From: Dillenia suffruticosa
Lineage: Eukaryota > Streptophyta > Magnoliopsida > Dilleniales > Dilleniaceae
DNA length: 64,000 nucleotides
Assembly: GCA_033439265.1 (NCBI GenBank)
Contig: JAVTVX010000013.1
Location: 64,501 to 128,500 of the forward strand
Reading direction: 5' to 3'
The translations under genes were made by a program, and so were the position numbers. Position 1 is the first letter of the stretch; each line of letters starts with the position of its first letter. Below the pieces are notes generated by a model, which made no database searches, was not told the DNA's origin, and was given only the letters and a program-made list of their open reading frames with translations. This document shows, one piece after another, positions 17,825 to 29,682 of this stretch.

Positions 17825-18909
17825 AAAAATCTCATGTTGTTTGAAATCGGGGACAGCTTAGAAAGGACTTTAAAAATGATGTACCCACTTCAAAGAAAAT
17901 AGTCTCCTAAAAAGACAAAACAGGAAAAAGGTTCGTAGCTCCCAAAAAAGGAAAAAAATTGGCTCTTCCCCGGAGAAGAGATATAGAATAGATGAAGTTA
18001 CAGTTAACCTGGCTTGCTTATGTAATCAAAACACGACACAAGTAAAGAGTCTGATTAATTTGGGTAAGTTAGAAGATAAACAGAAACATACCACAAAAAA
18101 AGGAGGACGATGGATGGGTATAATCGTGAGTTAGCCTTCAGGGGGGTGAGTGAATTTGAATCCCAGTCTCTCAACCTCGAATCTATATAGAAGAACAAGA
18201 AGAGAATCAGAATCAATTCAAGAATCTATCCATCAACAAAAATCTCCTATTCTAGGACTAGGAGAGGGCTATGTGTATGCATGTATGTATGTATACATAT
18301 CATAAGATATGAAATGAATGCAAAATGGAAATGGACATCGGAAAGAAAAAGAGGAAAAAGAAAATTTGTCTGCAAAAGAAGATGAATATGATGCGGATGC
18401 TAGTGTCATTGTAACTTGCGTAGTGTGAGGTCCCTACTAAATCCGACGAATTTCAATACAAGTTCCAGTAAAACGCGAGCGTGCGACAGAGAGAGAATAG
18501 TGTGCCAAGAGGATAGGTCAGAATCGCCTCCACCGTTCGGGATACCCGAGTTCAAATATCTGTGTTAAAAAAAGAAAGGAATAATCAAACGTGGGTAAAA
18601 AGGCAAATTGAAGAAGAAGTTCGTGAATACGACGCGAACAGCACAAGCACAATCAATGATGCATTCCTGAAATGCTTGCTGAAACCTCTTCTGCCTGTCT
18701 CTCTAGTCCAGGGAGTTGTCTCAGTAAAAAGGCATTGGATTTGTTTCTCTACTGTTGTCCCGCTGGCCTGGCCTTTTCAAAGCTCTCTAGAGATTTGGTG
18801 AGTCTTTTCTCTCTATTCTGTGATTTTTAGTACCTATTTCATGCCTCCTCTGCACTACTTTATAGCTATCATCCTCGCCCAGTGGTCAGTACTTCGGTAG
18901 GTAACAGTA

Positions 18910-18910
<1 letters not shown>

Positions 18911-18955
<45 letters not shown>
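18911..18955. repeat. (CT)n microsatellite
   Basis: An almost pure CT run of about 45 bases, with no gene nearby. Confidence 0.95.
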
Positions 18956-18957
<2 letters not shown>

Positions 18958-21900
18958 TTATAAAGGATATTTGGGGGATCATCGATGGTTTAGGATTTGA
19001 TTTGCATCGAACGAGAAGTCTTCTCCTAATGAAACACAAAATAAAATCCTATAAATAGTTACTTCAGTACATCCGCGAGGACCGCAATCCATCGTTTTCG
19101 ATCCCGACAAAATCAGAACCATACATCCTAAACCTAATACCATCAAAATTCCTTGGTTTCAAAGTAGGAAATTATCATGCCATGCCTTTTCATAGAAAAA
19201 ATATAGTAGTAAATTTTCAAATATATATATATATATATATTTCAAAGGTGGCATCTTTATTATGGTGAAAAAGTTATCGAAAATCACTTTATTAATAAAG
19301 TGAAAGTGATTGACCTATTCAATGAAACAAGATTTGCAGAACAAACGCACGGGATTCATCTATCCATGGCTCTGCCCATGAATTAACGCCCAGTAAAATG
19401 GGTTTTTTTTAAAAGTATTATTAAACTATATAAGCCCTCGTATGGTTTAGTCCAGACCAGAGAAAAAGATTAATGCACTCCCATAGAGCAGAGCAGGTCG
19501 TAGTTACTCTGGGTTGGAGAGATGCTTAACTTGTACAGAGGGTTATGGTGAGGATCAGAGAACGAAGGAACTTCTCAGCGCCCTTCTTTACAACCATTTC
19601 AACTTTTAAAATACCATATCACAAACTAACCAATTGGTAAGCTCAGAAGGCAAGAATGTCCGGGTTCCAAACAGATATTAGCCCTTTAAAGGTCTTGTTT
19701 TGAATTTTTTCAACTTACTTCAATATGCTTCAGACATTCACTATATGGTCACAATTGCTAAATACTAAAAGATTCCATATATTTCTACACTCCCATTCCC
19801 AAACAAAATAGTGATTTTCGACCAGAAGATTTATGAAATTTATAAAACTTGGATTAGTAAATTTTGTCTTCACACAATTCAAGCAACTAAAGCTCTCTCC
19901 CCTGGGTAGGGTAGGTGGGTCACGCCTTAGGGACCGTCCTGGTATCCTCTCCTCTACTTTTCATTTCTTTAATACTATAATTTTTTTTTTTTTTTTTTTT
20001 TGGGTATAACAGACCATGTTACTCTTGTGAGTAGAGATATTTTTAAATAAAAACTTTTAATCATTGTTGAGAAATATTATAAATAAAATAAAAGAATAAC
20101 TAAAGTTATTTATTTTTATTTTTTTTAAAAAAAAGGAGGTCAGTAAAATGTAACCTAAACCGGCCAACACATGAAACGGAAAAAAGACAAAAAGGATAAT
20201 GAAGAAGAGGAAGATCAGGAAAGAAATGAATTTGAATTGTTCCCCATTAACTTCAGTTTTTTAATAAATAATTACTTAGAAGTTGTAAGTTGGTTGGTCT
20301 TACTTATAAATGTAAGTATGTATATCTATATCTATATATATATATATATATATATCTATTTTTGATTTCTTAAAAAAATCATTAGAGCTGTAAATCAACC
20401 CCCACAACCTCCGTCAACCCCACAAGTTTGTAAATACTTTGATTCCTGACTTGTTTAACATAATATTTAGTCTGCTTTAAATCATTATTAAATGTTAAAC
20501 GACTTGAATTTGAATAAAATTTTACATGATGTGAGAAAAAAATTTGAAAATATTTGAGAAATGGTTGTTACCGTTGAGACAAGAAGCAATGACAGTTTGG
20601 TTCCCATACCTTAGGGGGTGGAGGAAAATAGGTTCCACTTCCTCGAGGATTATGATTATGACGCCATATGGCATAAGAATCCCGTCATTCGGGTGGAACA
20701 TGTGGGTGGGGGAGGGGAAGATTATGATGCCATACGTCCTTTCTAGAAAATTGATATTATATTCAATTGAAATTAGAAGCATTTTATAATATATGAGTGT
20801 TAATTTCACTTTTATGGTTATAAAACCTTATGTTCACTGCTAGTTGAAATAGAGGGAAGAACAATGAAGTAAACATGAAAAGAATTCCCCAAGGGAATCT
20901 TGTGATGGAAATCCAAATCAGAATCTTTAATATTGTACCCACTGCGCTACACGACTACTAACCCAACCCAGCAAAGGGGTTTGGTGGTGGCCGTATAATG
21001 TTTGATTCCATTGTCGTTCGGATGAATTGAATTTTAAGAAAGCACCTATACGATTAAAGAATCACTACGTTGTCTATCCCATGAACGTTGCGGCATTTCC
21101 TTTATAGATAGACCTAGCATTATCCGTGCTTAGGCCTAGTGTAATGCGCGTAACTTAAAAAAATAAAAAAAAAAAAAAGTCACCACGGGAGTTGTTGCGG
21201 GCTAAGAGTAGGAGCACATCTTGGAAGTTGCACCCCAGGGGCACACATGATACAACAAGATGATAATTGCAATGCAGCGAGAGACGGGAACTCTTTACCA
21301 CAATTTGTAATTCGTGACGTGATTTGAGGTAATTATAAGCAAAGGTAGCGTATATAGAAGGTTGGGTACAACCAAAAAAAAAAAAAAAAAAATAGAAGGT
21401 TGGGTTGGGTTGGGTTTAACGCATATGCTCCGGCCCCATATGCTTTAGTTGGAACGGTCGTCGCTAAAACGAAAACCAGAACGTGGGGGCTTCTTGGACA
21501 TGATCAGAAATGGGACAGAATGGAACCGGTAATCTGTTTGACAGAATCGCATTCTCACGCATCACATTGACCTTTTGTTTAGCGCCTAGCGGTATATGTA
21601 ATGTGAAATGGAAGGAGTCGGTAATGCAAAAATCATTTCTTTTTTTTTTTTCTAATTTTGTTGACTCCGCGATGCGAACAATAACAATAAAGAAATAGCA
21701 ATTCACCGATTCAATTTCCTACCCAAAACGCGTTTTTTCCCCCCCTATAATCCGCCCACCCCACATTATAATAGAAAGGGAGCTTTACTCTTATCAAAAA
21801 AAAAAAAAAAAGAAAGGGAGCTTTACCCAATCAGTCAACCTCAACGCGAATAGAATTAGCATCCCGGCTTCTGCTTCTGATTCTGCTTTTGCTTTTCCTT

Positions 21901-21968
21901 CCCCTCCATCAGCCATAGACGGTCCCCTCTTTCGTTTTTTCTTCTTCTTTTGCACGACCACGAGAGAG

Positions 21969-22306
21969 ATGTGTCCTTTGCGGTTTATTTTGGTGTTCCT
22001 TTCGGCGGCTTTGGCTGGTTATTTTGCCTGGAGAACCGTCGCTCCCTCTTCTCCTGCCACAGACGTAGATATTGATGATACTAACTCAGATGCTCGACCT
22101 CCCTTCAGATACAAACAGGTACTCCCTCCTCCCCGCCCACCGCATCTTTTTTTTTTCAGTTGTCAATCCAATGCCAGTCTTCTTCGCAGATGATTCGAGA
22201 CGGCTTCTGGGTTTTCCTTGACATGGCCAGCGGCAGGTATCTATGGAGGAACCTGAGAGACATGAAGATGAAGAACCTCAACAATTCGAAAGAGCTACTA
22301 AGCTAA
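21969..22306 (+). CDS. Small conserved plant membrane protein, two exons
   Basis: Exons 21969-22118 and 22190-22306 join in phase 0 to give 88 residues. The start MCPLRFILVFLSAALAGYFA is a hydrophobic segment (residues about 4-22) that should act as a signal anchor, followed by an acidic Asp/Ser stretch. The second exon carries the conserved core GFWVFLDMASGRYLWRNL. I recognise this as a small plant family often labelled uncharacterised or methyltransferase-related, although it is far too short to be an enzyme. Role unknown. Donor CAG|GTACTC and acceptor TTCGCAG are canonical. A second acceptor 30 bases upstream (after position 22159, behind a T run) is also in frame and would add ten residues. 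The gene ends about 240 bp from the tail of the convergent J-protein gene. Confidence 0.8.
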
Positions 22307-22321
22307 TTATTGGCTTCTTTC

Positions 22322-22358
22322 CGGTTCCCTCGTGGTGATGGTGATGGTGATGGTGATG
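22322..22358. repeat. GGTGAT-type hexamer repeat in 3' UTR
   Basis: About five GGTGAT units follow the stop codon of the small membrane-protein gene and lie in its presumed 3' untranslated region. Confidence 0.7.
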
Positions 22359-22549
22359 GAGGGTGTTGCCCGACCTTGGCCCCTGCCATTACGGGTTTCT
22401 TTATTTTGTAAACAAACAAATGCCATGTAATGTAACTGAACACTTGCCCGTTAGCTTAGATTATCACAGCGATTAATGCCATGCCCATCATTTATGTACA
22501 ACACAGACCTGGCTTCTTAAATCAAATTCCTGGTTCCAACATAGAAATG

Positions 22550-25500
22550 CAATGCAATGCAACATATGACCTCCTCTCACAAAACTTCATTCATTTGAAA
22601 CTACCCACATGGCTACAACCACACTGCTGCTGGTTTTGCTACATACCCAGCTTGCAAACGACAGACACAGGGTAAGCAAAATGCCACCTCTTCCACCCCC
22701 CCCCCCAAAAAAAAAAACCCCGCAAGTATACATCCCACCTTATATCCAGCAACCAGTTTCTTATCAACCAAAGCCATCAAGCTACTAAATGCATGAGATA
22801 ATCGAGACCCAACAGTCTGCATCAGGAAAAAAGAGAGGAAGGCAGAGTTGAGCACTTCAATGAAGGAGCCCCTAACTTCATCAGCAGGCTCTTCCAGAAA
22901 TTCTCCGTATACTCCTCCATGGAAAGAAAAATCATCCTCATAGACATTGTATCACTCCCAATATCTTTCACGTTGCATTTTCCATCTCAAGTCAGCCCAC
23001 TTGTAGATCCTCAACCCATCATAGTCTGAGTTATATCTGTGCTTCCTCTCCATGGCCTGCTGGCATCATGTTGGAATTTGAGTGCCTCATCATACTCAGA
23101 TCTTGTCGCTTCATTGGATAGTGTCTGTTTAAGGAGACAATATTTGATTTCATGCTTCTAGGCAAAATTACAATTTCAAACCACACAGGCCTCCTTCCTT
23201 CCAACCCAAATAACAGGACCTAAATCAACAAGTACGTTAAACATGATATTTCTCCCTATCAAACCAGGTTTGCTGTAATTAATATTATTATAACCACAAT
23301 TTAGTGCAGCTTTCAGACCTCCTTTAGAGCATCTATGTAATCAGTTCAAAAAGGCTTACATGGTTAAAAGGCTTAAATTCCGATTGACAAAAACAATTTC
23401 AAGGAAGGTCAAAAAGATGTTGTAGTTTAGTCTTATAACAACTGCAAATCAGCTGTCAAATAAAAAGTCTTTCTTGCTTACATAGATTATGAAAAGACTC
23501 CCAAAAAATTTCTCCTCCAACATCTATCTTTCATCCACAAACATTTTTAGTGCTAAGGTTGTTCAGAATTCTGTTCACTACTAACCAGATGGCGAGCATA
23601 TAAAAAGCAAGGATCATAAGAATTCTTAATTTGTTTTTGATAATTTTTCCAAATGAACAGGGTATGCATCTGGTATTTCCTGCAGACAGAATATCAAAAA
23701 CAAAGAAATCTGCTTGTTATTTTTTCTTACAATATATGCAAGATGGATGCTTTGGAATACCTCACCAGCTTTAGAATCCTCGCAAACATCTGGATAATAC
23801 TGCATTAGCGATACAAGAATTGCAAAATAATAATAATAATTATAATTATAATTATTATTATTTTTGTAGGGGAGTGCAGCTATGAATTAACCACAAAGAC
23901 CTTCCAACCAGGAAAGCAGCAAAAATGAAAGCATCCCTGGGGCCTATTACTGTCTTAAAAATTCCATTTAGCATGAGAAAGTGGAATTTTGCACCATCTG
24001 CGTGGGCAATTCATCTGAAACCTTGGATACATGAGGTTCAAGAAAACTCCCATGGACAAAGAAAATGCTCCTAAGTGAGACCTAAAAGAAGTGCCTCTCA
24101 ATACAAACGGTTATGTACAAAATACACTAGATTGAAGCAATGGCTTTAAAAGAACTATTCGCTAAGCTATGTCAGATTTGTTAAGAAGTGACATGGAGGG
24201 AGGATATATCCTCATTGTAGTATTGCAACTGTCCATCGCCAGTTTCTACAAACAAGGAAAAACAAGGCTGCTATTTGCAAATTCATCACTAGGCACTTGA
24301 AAATTATTTAAGAAAATTCCTTAGCATTATGAGAGTTTGGCCTCAGGAAGCCATAAGCGCATCATTCCTTACTTTCCTTATTCACATCATCCCTGCAATC
24401 CTCGTTCTCAAGATGTGTAGATTGTAATTCACTAAAATCTTGTCCAGAACACATCTCTTGTTTAAGTTCATTTTCTCATTCAAGATTTCAAACCATTGTA
24501 ATTCTGTCCTAGGTTAGAAGTGGCACAATCTTCTTCTAGCATATCTATTATACAACAGAAACATGGTATGGATTTGCAATATGCAACAAGGAGGATGAGC
24601 TTTTTGCCATGCAACAAAAGCTGTCTTACACCAATTCACGACTGGGGACCAGTTGGTCATCTCATCTAACCAACTATTACAAGGCCAGAAATTACCTATC
24701 ATGTTCATGTGCTTTTTATTAAATCATGCAGGATCATAAACAAGAAGATCCAGAAGTGGATGGTTATCTTGCATTATCTGTTATCATGTCCTAGGCATGG
24801 TTTGTATTCTTTTTCCTTCCACTAATGATTTTCTATCTGAGCATACAGCAATTCTAGTTATCAAGCTGTCCAATGACCCACAATTCTACCGTGATATGGA
24901 CCTTGCTTGGGTCAAAACAGCTATCTAGGACAACAAAGAAACAACCTATTGTTTCCCAATCCCACACTAACCATTATGGCTTAAAAGTGGAACTTTACAT
25001 TTCAATCCCGCACACCTCTGTTGTGAGAATCGGGCCACCGTCCAGATTGCCTATAATCTTGTTTTTCATGCTTGTGTGAAGCATATAGAGAGTGAACTTT
25101 TAACTTTCTGTACAAACATCTTCTAGCCATACCATATAAACTCAATTTAATCAATGCCTACCATGCAACAAGTTATAGATCTTCCCTCAAAAGGCTTGTG
25201 GATGAGACCAACTTCATTGCTCACTTTCTTAGGCAAGTTGGGCTTGGTGACCATTTCAAATTAAGGAGGTACTTATAAGAGAATCTTCATTCCTACGTGT
25301 AACCATACGTATTTTTCCTTTATAAATTAGTCTTGTAAGTCTTTGAGACTTGCCAATTGTTGGAAAGATCAAAATGATCCACTTCACTTACAAAGCCTTG
25401 CATGTGTGCTCACGAAAGCTCATATTTCCAGGTACACAGATTTAGAGAAAGATCTTTAAGTTGTCCATGAATCCTGCATGGTGAGAAACTTGGGGCCAGG

Positions 25501-26086
25501 AGTGGATGGATCTCCTAGATCTCTCACAGATAACCATGTTTGGGGTTGGAATTCTTTTGCCTAGTAATAGGCTATCATTCAATTTTGTTATTTCACCAAA
25601 TATACTTTCAAGTTAAGATGTGTGTTTGTGTATGAGGAGGCATTCGTTTACAGGTGTAGGTTAACTAAGACTTTTACATTGTTTCTTAACCTTATATTAG
25701 TTCTATATCTAACAGTTATAATTATTGTTTAGAAACATTACAAATATCTCTTATTGATGCTTTCTTTTAACTCTCTTTCCATTCTGTGCAACTAAAGAAT
25801 ATTTAGCTCTCTCCTATCTTTTTTCTTTAGATTAAAAAAAAAGGACAAAAAATGAAAAAGAGTCCATTAGCAATATCCCATATCTGCACTGAAACTAGGA
25901 CTGAAAACTCTACTAATGTCTCAACAAATAACCTGCATGGTGTTCATTTGCCAGTCAAAACTGGTTTTTGTTAAAGGATGAAAATAAGGGGGACAAAAAA
26001 CCTTGGTCTTCATTCACATATTTTCCTAACTACTGGGGCTTTATACAAATATGACAGAAGCTTTTTCTCACTACAATTTATTTTTC

Positions 26087-26117
<31 letters not shown>

Positions 26118-27417
26118 AGTTTGCGAGATTTTGATTATATAGAAAATCTTCAAAAAGAAAGGATGTTGATTATGCACTATAGGCCTCTTCCATGGAGAAG
26201 GCAACCAAATAACACCAATCCTAAAAAGAAGTGGGTTATACTCTGACAATTGCTACTAACTTCAGTAATTAATAAGGGTTTCACTCCTTCAATTTTGTCC
26301 TCATATCAACAAAGAATCCTCTTTGATTGCTGATTTGGCATTTTATAATTCCATAAGCTTGGCTCATTGCTGCAAATGGGATTTAGGCATACACACGTGA
26401 GGTTGAATCGTAGTGAGGTCAAGCATGAAATTAATTTTGCCCAAGACTGCAAATGGAGGTGTTACTATTTCCCAGTCTCATTAAAAAAGGTGAATCGGGG
26501 ATAGGGCGAACTTTCAAAGGTTTTGTGCACGGCAAGGATTAAAAGGCAACCTAAATACCATGTGGAGATCGCTCAATGTAAGTATTTTTGGTGGTCTTTA
26601 TTAAGCCATATCCACTCTCGAAATGCACTGAGTTGACAAGGTGAAATATAATAGAAGGACAAGAGCTGTTTATATAGCGGGTGTTCCATAGCCATAGAAG
26701 ATGAAGAGAAACACCAAGAAATGGGTCATTGTGTTCTTACTTAATAATAGTATGCGCAGATACAAATATAAAGTGAAATGATTTAGTAATTCGTGCTAGG
26801 AGGTTTTAGTTAGTCCCGGGCTATTCAGGATGCTACCCAGTGATATTTGTCAGCATTTCCCCTCTAACAGAAATTCAGAAGAAAAATGGGGGATCAGAGA
26901 ATAGTAAACTTGGGACGGCTTAGGGAGGTCGGGTGGGAGGGGGCATCCAAGGAATAAAACATGTCGGAAAAGGCTTTTAAATTTAATAGGTGTTATGCCA
27001 CTAGAAATATAGCTAACTGGGACGGGGGACTGGCACGCGCGCGCACAACAGAAGACAACTTTTCAAATTCATGTAACCAATCTCCCCCCAACATAAATCT
27101 AACGGACGACAAGGGTAAGAGTAAAAGTAGGGTAGGAGCATAGTGGTAAACGAAGAAATGAAATTGGAGTTCAGATTCGGAAATAAGGTGAGAGGGTGCC
27201 ATAGCTATACCTTGAGAGCGAGTAGACGATAAGCCCTCTTGATGTCAGCGGAGGAAGCACAAGGCGAAACGCCGAGCACTGTGTAGTTGTTCTGGTCGCC
27301 GCGGATGGTTGCCGATGCCGCGACTGAGCCCCGCCGGAGCCGTCGCGTCCCAGTAGGAGTGCTGGTGGGGATCCAATGGCGTAGGTGAAAGCTCGATCCA
27401 CCTAGAAGGCCTCCCAT
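22550..27417 (-). pseudogene. DJC76: Damaged plastid J-domain protein gene, DJC76 type
   Basis: J-proteins of this type are plastid co-chaperones that stimulate Hsp70 ATPase through an HPD loop. Exon 1 (27417-27211, first in-frame ATG) gives a transit-like leader MGGLLGGSSFHLRHWIP and the first J helices (NNYTVLGVSPCASSADIKRAYR). Exon 2 (23799-23731) continues with YYPDVCEDSKAGEVFQSIHL. Exon 3 (from 23124 to about 22550) carries LSNEATRSEYDEALKF and the family's C-terminal membrane-like part (FIEVLNSAFLSFFLMQTVGSR, later GRGGILLTLCLSFASWVC). Several lesions show: HPD reads YPD; a one-base loss after SRPWRG (near 23050; GGG expected, GG seen); a TGA after ERYWE (near 22950); and a second frame break in a T/G homopolymer near 22700-22720. 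The conserved tail expected after MWV was not found. Intron 1 is 3.4 kb and holds nothing recognised. Family call is firm; the gene is probably dead as written. Confidence 0.8.
23800..27210 (-). other. 3.4-kb intron 1 of the J-protein gene
   Basis: This is bounded by donor AAG|GTATAG and acceptor AATGCAG on the minus strand. It contains a T run (about 26094-26118), an AAT/ATT-rich patch near 23825-23863 and short open frames without resemblance to known families. No nested gene or transposon ends were recognised. Confidence 0.6.
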
Positions 27418-27999
27418 CTTGAATCCGCTAACCCCACTGCCGTCCAAGGTGGTGGAGGGGGAGGGCGCCAATAAGAGATGAGCGTAAGCCTGGTGCTGCC
27501 TTCCCCGCGTGATCTGATCTCTGAGCCGAGGCACTCTCAATACAGAAGGCGGAATTAATGTCCAGGGAAGATGATGATTTAAGTTATTTGTGAACCATAT
27601 TTAATTTGGAGATGTTAGTCAAATTTTTTATCTAAAACTGCGATTGTTTCTCCATCTTTTGGACATTATCTGACAAATATTTTCCTCTCCCACTCTCTCC
27701 TCACCCCTCCCTATTCTTTTTCTCTCCTCTTTCTCAATTTTCTCCTTTATTCTCCCTGCTAGTTTTCTTTCTCTATCATCATTTTTCCTTCTCACCTTGT
27801 TATCCAAAGAAGGAAAAAAAAGAAAATTCCCAACAAACACCTTACTCTTAAATAAAAAGAAATTTAAAAGTATTAATAATTTTATTTGAATTATGAAAAT
27901 AATAAAGTTGATATTTTAAAAATTTACGCTTCAAAAGTTGTTCGGAAATAGAGAAAAAAAATTTGTGTGATGTCATCGACTTTGAAGTGGAAAATGGAA
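27418..27999. other. Upstream region of the J-protein gene
   Basis: The frame of exon 1 stays open upstream of 27417 to about 27600 but has no ATG, so this is taken as the 5' leader and promoter side. It includes a pyrimidine-rich stretch at 27650-27790. No gene seen. Confidence 0.5.
27991..27999. repeat. 9-bp direct repeat, left (AAAATGGAA)
   Basis: AAAATGGAA precedes the fold-back element and recurs at 28972-28980 just after it. Nine bases is the size Mutator-like transposases duplicate. Confidence 0.7.
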
Positions 28000-28971
28000 G
28001 CTTTGTACGGAATTAATTCTAAAAAAAAAAAATTAAATGACCTCAAGGTAAAAAATTCAGGATCTGACCCTCATTTGTCGCGAATTGAATTTGCGATAAA
28101 TTATGTCGTGAATTGAACCTGCGACACTACGATGTGACAAACCTGGATGGCTTAAGGCACACGTGTCGCGTCTTCAAGACGCGATATTTCTCCTCCCCTA
28201 CTGCTCACAGCACTCCCGTGACCCCTCTCTCTCTCGCCCACGACTCTCTCTCTCCCCCCACAACCCGTGGCGCTCCTCCCTCTCTACCTTCCTCCCCCGC
28301 CCGCGGCTCTCTCTCTCCCTCCCCCGCCCGTACCTCTCTCTCTCTCCCCCTCCACCTATGGCATTCCTCCCTCCCTCCCCTCCCACAGTCTCTCTCTCTC
28401 CCCCTGTCGCCTGCTGCACTCCTCTCTTCCTCCCTCTCTTCGCGACTCTCTCTCTCCCTCCCTCCCCACAGCTCTCTCTCTCTCCCTCTCTCACCTGCTA
28501 TTGTCTCTCTCTCGGCACTCCTCTCTCGAGGGGAGAGAGAGAGAGATAGCAGCGGGGGAAGGAGGGAGAGAGGAGCACTAGGGGCGGTAGGGGGAGAGAG
28601 AGAGAGTTGCAGGCGAGGGAGAGAGAGAGAGCCGTGGATGGGGGAGGGAGGGAGAGAGGAGCGCCACGGGTTTTGAGAGGAGAGAGAGAGAGCCGTGGGT
28701 AGGGGAGGGAGACAGAGTCGCGGGCAGGCACGGGAGTGGTCGAGGGCTGTAGGGGGAGGGGGATATCGCGTCTTGAAGATGTGATAAGTTGTGTCGCGTC
28801 TTGAAGATATAATACATGTTCGAGCGTAGCTTTCGGTCACCTGGGTATTGTCATGTCGTGGTGTCATAGATTGAACACGGGACATAACTTGTCACGAGTT
28901 TAACTAGTAACAAATGAATGTTAGATCTCGAATTTTTTTAATTTGAGGATCATTTTCCGTATAAAGCCCGA
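28000..28971. mobile_element. Fold-back Mutator-like non-autonomous element
   Basis: The element is almost one inverted repeat centred near 28530, at a CTCGAG. The left end (GCTTTGTACGGAA, then CTCAAGG, GGATCTGAC, CTCATTTGT) matches the reverse complement of the right end (GGCTTTATACGGAAAATGA, CCTCAA, GAGATCTAAC, ATTCATTTGT). The match continues through CGCGTCTTCAAGACGCGAT into CT-rich (left) and GA-rich (right) inner arms. Arms are roughly 530 and 440 bp, and unequal growth of the CT-rich minisatellite explains the difference. AAAATGGAA flanks both sides. Long inverted ends plus a 9-bp duplication fit non-autonomous Mutator-like elements of fold-back type. No transposase is present. Any transcript would form a very long hairpin. 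Confidence 0.72.
28200..28720. repeat. CT-rich / GA-rich mirror minisatellite
   Basis: Inside the fold-back element, degenerate units of the type GTGGCGCTCCTCCCTC followed by (CT)4-6 and C-rich text repeat to about 28530. Their complements (GAGGAGCGCCACGG and GA runs) follow. This pattern alone produces long open frames on both strands and is not coding evidence. Confidence 0.8.
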
Positions 28972-29109
28972 AAAATGGAATTCAGAAACAAAAAATAATC
29001 AAGGTCAAGATTCAAATGTCTGTTGTCTGTACCAAATAGATGTATTTGTTCTCTGTATTTTCCTTTTCTCTCTTTCTCTCTTTCTCTCAGGCTCACAAGT
29101 GGCAAATAG

Positions 29110-29586
29110 TAGTGTTATTAAAACCGGACCGAACCGCCGGTTCAACCGGTTCAACCCTTCTTTTAACAATTTTGCGGTTCGGTTAAATAAAAATACCGTT
29201 TTACAATTGAACCGGACTGAACCGCGGTTGAACCGTGGTTCAACCGTGAACCGAGGTTGAACCATCGGTTTTAAAAAACCACAGTTTAGGGTTAAAACCT
29301 AAAAAATATTTTTTTAAGATTTTTTTTATTTTTTTAAATTTCTATGAGATGTGAAACTATCAATTTTTGATATTATGATTTTAATTTATATTATATATGA
29401 CTTTATAATTTAATTATTTAGTTCTTAATTATCAATATAAGTTTTAAAAATAATTATTGATTATATATATATATATTTAATTATTATTAAAAAATCAGCG
29501 GTTCGATCATATTAATCCACGGTCCAATCGGTTCAACCATATTTTTGAATTTTACGGGTCAATACACGGTACGATTCTGATAACAT
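29110..29586. mobile_element. Small inverted-repeat element rich in AACCGG
   Basis: The ends are inverted and imperfect: left TGTTATTAAAACCGGACCG, right (complement) TGTTATCAGAATCGTACCG. The outer parts are full of GGTTCAACCGG-type words and the core is AT-rich. Flanks are TGGCAAATAG (29100-29109) and TGGTAAATAG (29587-29596), a 9- or 10-bp direct repeat with one mismatch. The size of about 477 bp and lack of coding capacity fit a MITE. Its superfamily is uncertain; the duplication length points to Mutator-like. Confidence 0.6.
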
Positions 29587-29596
29587 TGGTAAATAG

Positions 29597-29632
29597 TCAA
29601 GCTCCACACACTTCAAAAATTAAAACTTAAAT

Positions 29633-29682
<50 letters not shown>

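Larger units (their letters stand above)
16220..21968. other. Long spacer upstream of GDH1 and of the small membrane-protein gene
   Basis: No gene was recognised in these 5.7 kb. The part next to the LTR element is the sequence that once lay directly upstream of GDH1 on the minus strand, so its old promoter elements may be here. The stretch is AT-rich, with tracts of AAAT (16793-16816), CACCCG (17791-17824), CT (18911-18955), AT (19221-19240 and 20333-20352), A and T. Near the right end the text AGAAAGGGAGCTTTAC occurs twice, at about 21774 and 21812, on either side of an A run. Short open frames show no family resemblance. Confidence 0.6.

Noticed and set aside
27418-27540. Longer N-terminus for the J-protein starting at 27540
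   Set aside because: That codon is TTG; the first ATG in frame is at 27417 and gives a normal transit-like leader.
28113-28885. Several open frames up to 226 codons on both strands
   Set aside because: They are products of CT/GA low-complexity arms in the fold-back element; composition is Ser/Leu/Pro or Arg/Glu only.
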